DNA of 64,000 nt. Source: Cupriavidus sp. IDO. GTDB lineage: Bacteria; Pseudomonadota; Gammaproteobacteria; Burkholderiales; Burkholderiaceae. The translations under genes and the position numbers were made by a program. A model generated the notes under the pieces. The model ran no database searches. It was not told the DNA's origin and saw only the letters and a program-made list of their open reading frames with translations. Positions 44,740 through 53,318 of the stretch are shown here, one piece after another (within the stretch, counting starts at the first letter, position 1; each line of letters opens with the position of its first letter). The stretch lies in NCBI RefSeq assembly GCF_000812465.1, contig NZ_JWMA01000174.1, positions 1 through 64,000 of the forward strand, in the 5' to 3' direction.

Positions 44740-45251
44740 GCACCGCCGACATCACCCTCGACAAGCCGGTCGACCTGGCCGCCATCCAGTCCTTCCTGTA
44801 CCGCGAGGCTCGCCTGCTCGACGACGAAGAGTGGGACGCATGGCTTGCGTGCTACCACCCCGACGCGAAGTTCTGGATGCCATGCTGGGATGACGACGGC
44901 AAGCTGATCACCGACCCGCAGCGCGAGATCTCGCTGATCTATTACCCGACCCGCCAGGGCCTGGAAGACCGCGTGTTCCGCATCAAGACCGAGCGCTCCA
45001 GCGCCACCATTCCGGACACGCGCACCAGCCACAACCTGAGCAACGTCGAATTGCTTGGCATCGACGGCGACACCTGCACCGTGCGCTTCAACTGGCACAC
45101 GCTGAGCCATCGCTACCAGACCACCTACAGCTACTTCGGCATGTCGCGCTACAAGCTCGACCTCTCCGGCGCGCAGCCACGCATCCTGGACAAGTACGTC
45201 GTGCTCAAGAACGACTACATCAACCAGGTCATCGACATCTATCACATCTGA
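44736..45251 (+). CDS. benB: Benzoate 1,2-dioxygenase small (beta) subunit
   Basis: A 171-residue SnoaL/NTF2-like beta subunit of ring-hydroxylating dioxygenases (FLYREARLLDDEEWDAWLAC near the N-terminus, DKYVVLKNDYINQVIDIYHI at the end). It is structural, assembling alpha3beta3 with BenA. The ATG overlaps the benA stop, giving coupled translation. Confidence 0.95.
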   Translation: MSTADITLDKPVDLAAIQSFLYREARLLDDEEWDAWLACYHPDAKFWMPCWDDDGKLITDPQREISLIYYPTRQGLEDRVFRIKTERSSATIPDTRTSHNLSNVELLGIDGDTCTVRFNWHTLSHRYQTTYSYFGMSRYKLDLSGAQPRILDKYVVLKNDYINQVIDIYHI

Positions 45252-45272
45252 TCCAGGCTGGAGGAACGCGCC

Positions 45273-46292
45273 ATGGAACACACCATCGCCCTGCAATTCG
45301 AGGACGGCGTCACCCGCTTCATCACCTGCGGCGAGAACGAGACCCTGTCCGACGCCGCCTACCGGCAGCAGATCAATATCCCGCTGGACTGCCGCGACGG
45401 CGCCTGTGGCACCTGCCGCGGGTTGTGCGAGTCGGGCAGCTATGACCTGCCCGAGTCCAGCTATATCGAGGATGCGCTGACGGCGGAGGAAGCTGGCCAG
45501 GGCTACGTGCTGGCCTGCCAGACCCGCCCGCGTTCGGACTGCGTGATTCGCGTGCCGGCCTCGTCGGCCGCGTGCAAGACCGGCGTCACCACCTACCAGG
45601 GGACGCTGGCGGAGCTGGAGCCGCTCTCCGATTCGACCATCGGCTTCGCCATCGACCTGGACGATGCCGCCGGCCTGGACTTCCTGCCCGGCCAGTATGT
45701 CAATGTCGAGATCCCGGGCACCAGCCAGACGCGCTCCTATTCCTTCAGCTCCGCGCCTGGCAGTGCGCGTACCGGCTTCGTGGTGCGCAACGTGCCGGAA
45801 GGCCGGATGAGCACCTGGCTGACCAGCCAGGCCAGGTCCGGCGAGCGCGTGGCGTTCTCGGGCCCCTACGGCAGCTTCTACCTGCGCGCGGTGACACGGC
45901 CGGTGCTGTTCCTGGCCGGCGGCACCGGCATCGCCCCCTTCCTCTCGATGCTCGATGTGCTGGCCGCCAGCGGCTGCGCACAGCCGGTGCGCATGATCTA
46001 CGGGGTCACCAACGACATCGACCTGGTGGCGCTGTCGCGCATCGATGCGGCCCAGGCGGCCTTGCCCGGCTTCGAATACCGCACCTGCGTCGCGGACCCT
46101 GCCAGCAACCACGCCCGCAAGGGCTATGTCACCGCCCACGTGGAACCGGAATGGCTCAACGGCGGCGATGTCGACATCTACCTGTGTGGTCCCGTGGCGA
46201 TGGTGGAAGCTGTGCGTGGCTGGCTGCAGCAGAGCGGCATCACGCCCGCCGGCTTCTACTACGAGAAGTTCTCGGCCAGCAACGCGGCATGA
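45273..46292 (+). CDS. benC: Benzoate 1,2-dioxygenase reductase
   Basis: A 339-residue electron-transfer chain. The plant-type [2Fe-2S] domain has ligands in CRDGACGTCRGLC and a later CQTRP. It is followed by an FAD domain (RSYSFSSAP) and an NADH domain (FLAGGTGIAPFLSML, then YLCGPVAMVEAV). It passes electrons from NADH to the BenA Rieske centre. A GGAGG site precedes the ATG, 21 bp after benB. Confidence 0.95.
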   Translation: MEHTIALQFEDGVTRFITCGENETLSDAAYRQQINIPLDCRDGACGTCRGLCESGSYDLPESSYIEDALTAEEAGQGYVLACQTRPRSDCVIRVPASSAACKTGVTTYQGTLAELEPLSDSTIGFAIDLDDAAGLDFLPGQYVNVEIPGTSQTRSYSFSSAPGSARTGFVVRNVPEGRMSTWLTSQARSGERVAFSGPYGSFYLRAVTRPVLFLAGGTGIAPFLSMLDVLAASGCAQPVRMIYGVTNDIDLVALSRIDAAQAALPGFEYRTCVADPASNHARKGYVTAHVEPEWLNGGDVDIYLCGPVAMVEAVRGWLQQSGITPAGFYYEKFSASNAA

Positions 46293-46309
46293 GCAAGGAG
46301 CGCGACAAC

Positions 46310-47095
46310 ATGAGAACTGCTACACGCTTTGCCGGCAAAGCCATGATCGTGACCGGCGCCGCGCAGGGCATCGGCCGCGGCGTGGCACTTGCTGCCGCCG
46401 CCGAGGGCGCCTCGGTGACGCTGGTCGACCGCTCGGCGCTGGTCGATGAAGTCGCGGCCGAAATTGCCGCCGCTGGTGGACAGGCCATCGCCGTGCACGC
46501 CGACCTGGAGACCTATGCCGGTGCCATGCAGATGGCGCAGGCAGCCGAAGCCGCCTTTGGCCGTATCGACATCCTGGTCAACAATGTGGGCGGCACGATC
46601 TGGGCCAAGCCCTTCCAGGCCTATGAAGAGGATCAGATCGAAGCCGAGATCCGGCGCTCACTCTTCCCCACGCTGTGGTGCTGCCGCGCGGTGCTGCCCG
46701 GCATGGTCGAACGCCGGTACGGCGTGATCGTCAACGTCTCGTCGATTGCCACGCGCAGCATCCACCGCGTGCCCTACGCGGCGGCCAAGGGCGGCGTCAA
46801 CGCACTGACTGCGAGCCTTGCCTTCGAGCATGCGGGGGAAGGCATCCGCGTCAATGCCGTGGCCACCGGCGGCACCAAGGCGCCGCCGCGCAGGATCCCG
46901 CGCAACATGGCAGCGCAGAGCGAGCAGGAAGCCATCTGGTACCAGGCCATCGTCGACCAGACCAGGGCTTCCAGCCTGATGCAACGCTACGGCACGATCG
47001 ACGAGCAGGTGCATGCCATCTTGTTCCTGGCCTCGGATGAAGCTTCGTACATCACCGGCACCGTCCTGCCCGTCGGCGGCGGGGATCAGGGCTGA
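46310..47095 (+). CDS. benD: Benzoate cis-diol dehydrogenase (short-chain dehydrogenase)
   Basis: 261 residues. The SDR cofactor motif is VTGAAQGIGRGVALAAA, with NNVGG, the catalytic Ser in IVNVSSIATRS, and Tyr/Lys in VPYAAAKGG. It oxidises and decarboxylates the benzoate dihydrodiol to catechol, the CatA substrate. ATG 46310 follows AAGGAG at good spacing. ATG 46289, overlapping the benC stop, is an in-frame alternative adding seven residues. Last gene of the ben operon. Confidence 0.94.
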   Translation: MRTATRFAGKAMIVTGAAQGIGRGVALAAAAEGASVTLVDRSALVDEVAAEIAAAGGQAIAVHADLETYAGAMQMAQAAEAAFGRIDILVNNVGGTIWAKPFQAYEEDQIEAEIRRSLFPTLWCCRAVLPGMVERRYGVIVNVSSIATRSIHRVPYAAAKGGVNALTASLAFEHAGEGIRVNAVATGGTKAPPRRIPRNMAAQSEQEAIWYQAIVDQTRASSLMQRYGTIDEQVHAILFLASDEASYITGTVLPVGGGDQG

Positions 47096-47178
47096 CATGA
47101 CGGGCATGGCGTCCCCGCGGGGTAGCACCTGCTAAAGCGCCACCGGGAAGGCTGCGCGCCCCCGGGCCGGCGCCAGGT

Positions 47179-48102
47179 TCAGGAAACTTCCCCCTGTTGA
47201 GTGGCTTGCTCACCTGGCCCACTCCCCGCCTGCTTCTCTACCCATGCCACCGCCCTGGCCAGGAAGGGCGAGCGATCCTCCGCCCGATAGCTCATGATGA
47301 CCGGCGACACAAAGCCCGGGGCATCGATGGCCTGGTAGCGCACGTCGTCCCGGTGCAGCCGCTGCACGGATGCAGGCACGAGCGTGATGCCGACGCCCGC
47401 GGCAACCAGCCCGAGCGCGGTCTGCAGTTCGTTGGCCTCCTGCACGACACCCGGCTGCAGGCCCTGGGCGCGGAACAGGGACAGGACGTGGTCGGCGTAG
47501 CTGGGGCGCGGGCGGGCGGGGTAGAGGATCAGGGGATGGCGGGCCAGTGCGGCCGCCGAGAGCGGCTGGTTGTCCGGCGCCGGCTGCGAGGCTGGCATGG
47601 CGGCCACCAATGGCTCCGCCATCACAATACGGCGCGCGATAGCCGGATCGTTCACCGGGATGCGCCCGAAGCCGATGTCGATGCGTCCGGCCTTGAGTGC
47701 CTCGATTTGCTGGACGGTAATCAGTTCCGACAGGCCGACCTCTACCTGGCTATCGGCGCCCCGCAGTTCGCGGATCAGTTCCGGCAGGAAGCCATATAGC
47801 ACAGAAGGGACGAAGCCGATGCCGAACCAGCGCTTGTCGTTGCGGCCGATGCGCCGGGTGCCTTCAATGGTCTCTTCCAGCCGCTGCGTCAGTTGCAGGG
47901 ATTGCTCCAGAAGGAAGCGGCCGGCCTCCGTCAGTTGCAGTCCACGGCTACCGCGGTCAAAGAGCGAGACGCCCAGTTCGTCCTCGAACTGGCGGATCTG
48001 GCGCGACAGCGGCGGCTGCGCCATATGCAGTCGCGAGGCAGCACGCGTCACATTCAGTTCCTGCGCCACCACCTGGAAGTAGCGTAAATGCCGGAGTTCC
48101 AT
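47179..48102 (-). CDS. LysR-family regulator of aromatic catabolism, BenM/CatM-like (2)
   Basis: 307 residues beginning MELRHLRYFQVVAQELNVTR, followed by an AQPPLSRQIRQFEDELGVSL recognition helix and an effector domain. Paralogous to 41214. It is divergent from catB2-catC, with an ATAC-N7-GTAT operator starting 3 bp before its ATG that overlaps its own ribosome-binding site. Probably responds to cis,cis-muconate and controls catBC. Confidence 0.9.
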   Translation of the reverse strand: MELRHLRYFQVVAQELNVTRAASRLHMAQPPLSRQIRQFEDELGVSLFDRGSRGLQLTEAGRFLLEQSLQLTQRLEETIEGTRRIGRNDKRWFGIGFVPSVLYGFLPELIRELRGADSQVEVGLSELITVQQIEALKAGRIDIGFGRIPVNDPAIARRIVMAEPLVAAMPASQPAPDNQPLSAAALARHPLILYPARPRPSYADHVLSLFRAQGLQPGVVQEANELQTALGLVAAGVGITLVPASVQRLHRDDVRYQAIDAPGFVSPVIMSYRAEDRSPFLARAVAWVEKQAGSGPGEQATQQGEVS

Positions 48103-48105
48103 GGC

Positions 48106-48120
48106 ATACCTGCTAGGTAT
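48106..48120. promoter_or_regulatory. BenM/CatM-type operator between LysR (2) and catB copy 2
   Basis: ATAC-CTGCTAG-GTAT, an exact consensus match immediately upstream of the regulator's ATG. Downstream, ATACTCCGATG at 48178-48188 repeats an element of the catB1 promoter, and a lone GTAT half-site abuts the catB2 ATG (48200-48203). Confidence 0.8.
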
Positions 48121-48201
48121 TGAATGAGACATCATCGGTCTTGGACGCGCATGAAGTCAAGGTACATACTGTGCCCAATACTCCGATGGAATCCAATAGG
48201 T

Positions 48202-49326
48202 ATGAAAGCTACCGTCAGCGGCATCGAGGCCATCCTGGTCGACCTGCCCACTATCCGGGCCCACCAGCTTGCCATGGCGACCATGCAGCAGCAGACGCTG
48301 GTCATCGTGCGTTTGCGTTGCAGTGACGGTATCGAAGGGATCGGCGAGGCCACGACGATTGGTGGCCTGTCTTACGGGGAAGAGAGCCCGGAAGGCATCA
48401 AGCTCGCCATCGATACCTATCTGGCACCGGCGCTGGCTGGCGTGGACGCAAGCAACGTGCATGCCGCCATGGCCCGGCTCGGCAAGGTGGCGCGCGGCAA
48501 CCGCTTCGCCAAGTCGGCGCTGGAGACGGCACTGCTCGATGCACAGGCCAAACGGCTGGGCGTGCCGTTGGCAACATTGCTGGGCGGCGCGGTGCGTCCG
48601 ACCCTGCCCGCACTGTGGACGCTGGCCAGCGGTGACACCGGCCGCGACATCGAAGAAGCCGAGGGGCTGCTGGCCCAGCGCAGGCATAACACTTTCAAGC
48701 TCAAGATCGGTCGCCGCAGCGTGCGCGATGACGTGGCGCATGTGTCCGCCATCAAGCGTGCGCTGGGGGATCGCGCACGCGTCACGGTAGACGTGAACCA
48801 GGCCTGGAACGAGGCCGATGCCGCCACGGGTATCGCCATGCTGGAAGCGGCCGGCATTGACCTGGTCGAACAGCCGGTGCCGCGCGAGAACCGTCGCGCG
48901 CTGGCCCGCCTGGCAGCGCGGTTCGTGGTGCCCATCATGGCCGATGAAGCCGTGTCCGGCCCGGAAGACGCGATGGAACTGGCGCGCCTTGCCGGCGCCG
49001 ATGTGTTCGCCCTGAAGATCGCCAAGTCGGGCGGCATCTTCGGCATGCTGCGTACCGCCGCAGTGGGCGATGCCGCCGGGATCGCGCTGTACGGCGGCAC
49101 CATGCTGGAAGGCAGCGTGGGTACCATTGCCGCGGCGCACGGATTCTGCACGCTGCCGGAACTGGCCTGGGGCACGGAGCTGTTCGGGCCGCTTCTGCTC
49201 AAGGACGATGTTGTCACCCAGCGCCCCGTCTACCGCGAATTCGACCTGCACCTGCCCGAAGGGCCGGGGCTGGGGCTGACGCTGGACGAAGACAAGCTGG
49301 CCTTTTACCGCCGCGACAAGGCATAG
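48202..49326 (+). CDS. catB: Muconate cycloisomerase (copy 2)
   Basis: 374 residues, co-linear with copy 1 from IEAILVDLPTIR onward and with all catalytic motifs (FKLKIG, VDVNQAWNE, MADEAV, FALKIAKSGG). The start ATG at 48202 is embedded in a GTAT half-site and lacks a good ribosome-binding site; an in-frame ATG at 48151 is the alternative. It is followed after 33 bp by catC, so this is the canonical catBC pair. Confidence 0.92.
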   Translation: MKATVSGIEAILVDLPTIRAHQLAMATMQQQTLVIVRLRCSDGIEGIGEATTIGGLSYGEESPEGIKLAIDTYLAPALAGVDASNVHAAMARLGKVARGNRFAKSALETALLDAQAKRLGVPLATLLGGAVRPTLPALWTLASGDTGRDIEEAEGLLAQRRHNTFKLKIGRRSVRDDVAHVSAIKRALGDRARVTVDVNQAWNEADAATGIAMLEAAGIDLVEQPVPRENRRALARLAARFVVPIMADEAVSGPEDAMELARLAGADVFALKIAKSGGIFGMLRTAAVGDAAGIALYGGTMLEGSVGTIAAAHGFCTLPELAWGTELFGPLLLKDDVVTQRPVYREFDLHLPEGPGLGLTLDEDKLAFYRRDKA

Positions 49327-49359
49327 GGTCCTCGCGGCCCGGATCTGCAAGGAGTAACC

Positions 49360-49638
49360 ATGTTGTATCTAGTCAGGATGGACGTGCACCTGCCCCACGA
49401 TATGCCCGCCGCGCAGGCGGACGACATCAAGGCGCGCGAGAAGGCCTACGCGCAGGAACTGCAGCGCGACGGCAAGTGGCAGCAGCTGTATCGCGTGGTA
49501 GGCGAGTACGCCAACTACAGCATCTTCGATGTGGCATCGAATGATGAGCTGCACGGCCTGCTCTCCGGCCTGCCGCTGTTCCCGTACATGAAGATCCAGG
49601 TCACGCCGCTGGCCCGGCATCCGTCCTCGATCCGCTGA
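49360..49638 (+). CDS. catC: Muconolactone delta-isomerase
   Basis: 92 residues, the normal size. The start is MLYLVRMDVHLP, with conserved EKAYAQELQRDGKW and LFPYMKIQVTPLARHPS. It shifts the double bond of muconolactone to give 3-oxoadipate enol-lactone. AAGGAG precedes the ATG. It belongs with catB copy 2. No enol-lactonase gene follows in the window. Confidence 0.95.
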   Translation: MLYLVRMDVHLPHDMPAAQADDIKAREKAYAQELQRDGKWQQLYRVVGEYANYSIFDVASNDELHGLLSGLPLFPYMKIQVTPLARHPSSIR

Positions 49639-49697
49639 AGGGCGGGCCGGACGTTAATCATTAGAACAAGGCCAATCGCATTGGCATGGAGGAGAGC

Positions 49698-50687
49698 ATG
49701 AGGTTGTCGCTGAAGAAATTGTCGGGCCAGGGCGGTCGCGCCGTGCTGGCGCTTTTGCTGGGCATTGCCGCCTCGGGCGCGCAGGCTGCCTACCCGGACC
49801 ATCCGATCCGCTGGGTGGTCCCATTCCCGGCCGGGGGTGCGATGGACAATATCGCCCGCACGCTGGGCGAGGACATGGCGCGGACCCTGGGCCAGGCCAT
49901 CGTGGTGGAGAACCGTCCCGGCGCCGGCGGCAATATCGGCGCGGAGATGGTGGCAAAGTCCCCGGCCGATGGCTACACCCTGATGATCGTTGCCAACGGC
50001 ATGGCAGTGAACCCCGCCTTGTACGGCAGGCTCAACTACGATCCGGTCAAGGACTTTGCACCGGTCTCCCTGCTGGCTGTCGTGCCGAATGTGCTGGTTG
50101 CCAACAAGGCCAGGACGCCGGTCAAGACCGTTGCCCAGGTCATTGCCGCCGCCAAGGCGCAGCCGGGCAAATACACCTATGCATCGGCAGGCAACGGCAC
50201 CTCCATTCACCTGGCGGGCGAGCTGTTTGCGTCGATGGCCGGCGTGAGCCTGCTGCACGTGCCATACAAGGGCAGCGGCCCGGCCATGACCGATTTGCTG
50301 GGCGGCCAGGTTGACTACATGTTCGACAGCATCACCTCCGCCAAGCCCCATATCGACTCCGGCAAGCTGACGGCGATCGCCGTGACGACCGCCCGGCGCT
50401 CGGCCGCGCTGCCGAACGTGCCGACGGTGGCCGAAGCCGGCCTGCCGGGCTATGAGCTGAGCCCCTGGTTTGCCGCTTTCGTGCCCGCCAGGACGCCGCC
50501 AGCGGTCATCGACACCCTGAACCACGCCATGCTGGAAGCGCTGCGCAAGCCGTCAGTGCGGCAACGCCTGGCACTGATCGGCGCCGAGCCCATCGGCAGT
50601 TCGCCGGCGGTGCTGCGAGACCACCTCGCGCGCGAGACAGAGAAATGGGGCACGCTGATTCGCCAGCGCGGCATCCACGCGGACTGA
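49698..50687 (+). CDS. Bug-family (TctC-like) periplasmic binding protein
   Basis: 329 residues. A Sec signal (LALLLGIAASGAQA) precedes YPDHPIRWVVPFPAGGAMDN, the Bug family's ligand-loop start, then ENRPGAGGNIGAE and PADGYTLM. Bug proteins bind carboxylates for tripartite transporters or for signalling. No TctA/TctB membrane genes are present. It is co-directional and 59 bp after catC, so it may bind an aromatic acid or pathway intermediate. ATG 49698 follows GGAG. Confidence 0.88.
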   Translation: MRLSLKKLSGQGGRAVLALLLGIAASGAQAAYPDHPIRWVVPFPAGGAMDNIARTLGEDMARTLGQAIVVENRPGAGGNIGAEMVAKSPADGYTLMIVANGMAVNPALYGRLNYDPVKDFAPVSLLAVVPNVLVANKARTPVKTVAQVIAAAKAQPGKYTYASAGNGTSIHLAGELFASMAGVSLLHVPYKGSGPAMTDLLGGQVDYMFDSITSAKPHIDSGKLTAIAVTTARRSAALPNVPTVAEAGLPGYELSPWFAAFVPARTPPAVIDTLNHAMLEALRKPSVRQRLALIGAEPIGSSPAVLRDHLARETEKWGTLIRQRGIHAD

Positions 50688-50693
50688 GCAGCC

Positions 50694-51680
50694 TTACTCG
50701 GCGCGAATTCCGGCCCGTGCCGCCACCGCCCGCATCTCCGGCAGCTCCTTCTCCACGCGCGCCCTGACTGCCGCGCCGTTGCCATAGGCCGGCGTCAGGG
50801 CCAGCTCCGCCATGCGTGTTCTGGTGGCCGGCGCGTTGGCGACATCGGCCAGCGCTTTTTCCAGTTTCTGCTGCACCGGGGCCGGCAGGCCCGCGGGCGC
50901 CAGCAGCGCAAACCACGTGCCCATCTGGAAGCCCGGGTAGCCGCTCTCGGCCACCGTCGGCACCTGCGGCAGCGCGGGCAGCCGCTGCGGCGACAGCACC
51001 GCCAGGGGCCGGATCTTCCCACCCTTGATCAACGGCAGGCTGGCTACCACGGTATCGACCGCCACCTGGACCTGGCCGCCTGCCAGCGCGGTCAGGCTGG
51101 GCGCGCTGCCGTTGAAGGGCACGTGGACCATATGGATGCCGGTGGCCGACTTCAGCATCTCGCCGCCGAAGTGCACCGACGAGCCGGTGCCGAACGAGCC
51201 GTAGGAGAACTTGTCCGGGTTGGCTTTGGCCTGCGTCACCAGGTCCTTGAGCGAGTTGACCGGCGAGTCCGGGCTGGCCACCAGCACCAGGCTCATGTCC
51301 GCCACCAGCCCCAGCGGCGTGAAGCTCTTGATGGGGTCATAGGCCAGGTTGTGCCGGATCGCCGGGTTCAGCGTCAGCGTAGTGCTGGCCGCGAGCAGCA
51401 GCGTATAGCCGTCGGGCGCGGCCTTGGCGACCTGGGTGGCGCCAATGACCGTGCTGGCGCCCGGCTTATTCTCGACCACCACGGCCTGGCCCAGCTTTTC
51501 GCCAAGGCCGACGGCGAGCAGGCGGCCCAGCACGTCGGTGGCACCGCCGGCGGCGAAAGGCACCACCAGCCGGATCGGGCGATCCGGCCACGCCGGCGCC
51601 TGTGCCGCCGCGGGAGCCACGGTGAACGCCGCGGTCAGCGCGGCGCATGCGAGATAGAGCTTCGGGGGCATTGCGGTCAT
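50694..51680 (-). CDS. Bug-family (TctC-like) periplasmic binding protein (2)
   Basis: About 328 residues. A signal peptide ending VAPAAAQA precedes WPDRPIRLVVPFAAGGATDV, ENKPGASTVIGA and PDGYTLL. It is convergent with the other Bug gene, only 6 bp apart. It lies 47 bp downstream of the amidase, suggesting it captures the amidase substrate or product. ATG 51680 has AGGAG at correct spacing. Confidence 0.88.
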   Translation of the reverse strand: MTAMPPKLYLACAALTAAFTVAPAAAQAPAWPDRPIRLVVPFAAGGATDVLGRLLAVGLGEKLGQAVVVENKPGASTVIGATQVAKAAPDGYTLLLAASTTLTLNPAIRHNLAYDPIKSFTPLGLVADMSLVLVASPDSPVNSLKDLVTQAKANPDKFSYGSFGTGSSVHFGGEMLKSATGIHMVHVPFNGSAPSLTALAGGQVQVAVDTVVASLPLIKGGKIRPLAVLSPQRLPALPQVPTVAESGYPGFQMGTWFALLAPAGLPAPVQQKLEKALADVANAPATRTRMAELALTPAYGNGAAVRARVEKELPEMRAVAARAGIRAE

Positions 51681-51727
51681 CGGAGTCACTCCTGCCGGCA
51701 GTGGTGGAATACGAATGGAGGGGGCGC

Positions 51728-53188
51728 TCAGCCCAGCCAGGGGCTGCGCACGCGCGAGAAACCGCCGGCCTGGTCATAGGCATGGCCGAGCTGCAGCACC
51801 GCGGCGTCGGCCTGCGCCGGCCCGATGATCTGTAGGCCGGCGGGCAAACCCTGCGAACCGAACCCGGCTGGCGCGGCCAGCGCGGGCAGCCCTGCCATCG
51901 TGGCCGGCACCACTGCCTGCATCCAGCGATGATAGGTGTCCATGTCGCGGCCGTCGATGGCATGCGGCCAGTCCCAGCCGGCATCGAAAGGGAACACCTG
52001 GGCAGCCGGCAGCACCAGGTAGTCGAAGCGCTCGAACAATGCGCGCAGGGCCTGGTACCACGCGCTGCGCTCGCACAGCGCCTCGTAGACGCGCGTGCCA
52101 GTCAGCGCCAGCCCGCGTTCGATCTCCCACACCGCTTCGGGCTTGAGCAGGGCACGCGTGGCCGGGTCGTGGTACAGCGCGGCATTGGCGCCCGCCACCG
52201 AGAAGCTGCGCAGGTCGATCCAGGCACGCCACAGGCGCTCCAGGTCGAATGCCGGCAATGCGGCATCGACCGTGCAGCCGAGCGTGCGCAAGTGGGACAG
52301 CGCCGTGATGCAAGTGTCGAGCAGGCCGGCGTCGGTGGGCAGGTGGCCGCCAAGGTCGCCGAGCCAGCCGATACGCACGCCGCTCCAGTCGCGCTCGGGC
52401 GGCAGCACGAACGTGCCCGGCGCCTCGGCGCGGCGTGTGAGTGGCAACCGCGCATCGAAGCCTGCCTGTACCGACAGCAGCAGCGCCAGGTCCGTCACGT
52501 TGCGCGCCATCGGCCCGGCCACGCTGAACTGCTGGAAGAACACCTCGTCGGCCGGCCCGTGCGGCACGCAGCCCACCGAAGTGCGCAGGCCATAGACGTG
52601 GTTGAACGCCGCCGGCGTGCGCAACGATCCCATCATGTCCGAGCCGTCGGCCACCGGCAGCATGCGCAGCGCCACGGCCACCGCCGCGCCGCCGCTGCTG
52701 CCGCCTGCCGAACGGGCCGGGTCGAAGGCGTTGCGGGTGGTGCCGTAGACCGGGTTGTAGGTATGGCCGCCGAGACCGAACTCCGGGGAGTTGGTGCGTC
52801 CGACAAAGAGCGCGCCGCCGGCACGCATGCGCTCGAAGATCACCGCGTCGGCCTGGCTGACCTGGCCGGCGAAGATCGGCGAGCCCTTCGTGGTGACCAT
52901 GCCCGCGGCCGGACTGATGTCCTTGGGCGCCTGCGGGAAGCCGTGCAGCGGGCCCCGGCTGGCGCCGCGCGCAAGCTCGGCGTCAAGCCCGGCCGCCTGC
53001 GCGCGCAGCGCGCGACGGTCGGTCGGGGCGACGATGGCATTGACGCGCGGGTTGTGGCGGTCGATCTGGCCGAGGAAGGCATCGAGCACCTCCACGCATG
53101 AAACTTCGCGCGCATGGATGGCGCGCGACAGTGCGACGGCGTCGAGTTCGACGATGGAGTCGTGGGGAGCGGTGGGATCGGGCGCCAT
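51728..53188 (-). CDS. Amidase-signature-family amidohydrolase
   Basis: 486 residues. The catalytic Lys lies in PQAPKDIS. The Gly/Ser-rich signature is RSAGGSSGGAAVAVAL, followed by GSDMMGSLRTPA with the nucleophile and bridging Ser. The sequence is the usual length for aliphatic/aryl amidases hydrolysing a carboxamide to acid and ammonia. The start at 53188 is used; the longer frame overlaps the divergent LysR promoter. Co-transcribed with a Bug binding protein. Confidence 0.88.
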   Translation of the reverse strand: MAPDPTAPHDSIVELDAVALSRAIHAREVSCVEVLDAFLGQIDRHNPRVNAIVAPTDRRALRAQAAGLDAELARGASRGPLHGFPQAPKDISPAAGMVTTKGSPIFAGQVSQADAVIFERMRAGGALFVGRTNSPEFGLGGHTYNPVYGTTRNAFDPARSAGGSSGGAAVAVALRMLPVADGSDMMGSLRTPAAFNHVYGLRTSVGCVPHGPADEVFFQQFSVAGPMARNVTDLALLLSVQAGFDARLPLTRRAEAPGTFVLPPERDWSGVRIGWLGDLGGHLPTDAGLLDTCITALSHLRTLGCTVDAALPAFDLERLWRAWIDLRSFSVAGANAALYHDPATRALLKPEAVWEIERGLALTGTRVYEALCERSAWYQALRALFERFDYLVLPAAQVFPFDAGWDWPHAIDGRDMDTYHRWMQAVVPATMAGLPALAAPAGFGSQGLPAGLQIIGPAQADAAVLQLGHAYDQAGGFSRVRSPWLG

Positions 53189-53318
53189 GTCCAGCTTTGT
53201 CTCCTGTGGTGTCGGGGAAAAGCATACGGGCGCCGCTGGGTTTCCTGCAATCGATGATTTTTTCAAATATCCTTGCGTAAAACGCAAACCGCCACGCGCT
53301 GGAATCCGGAGCCCGCCC

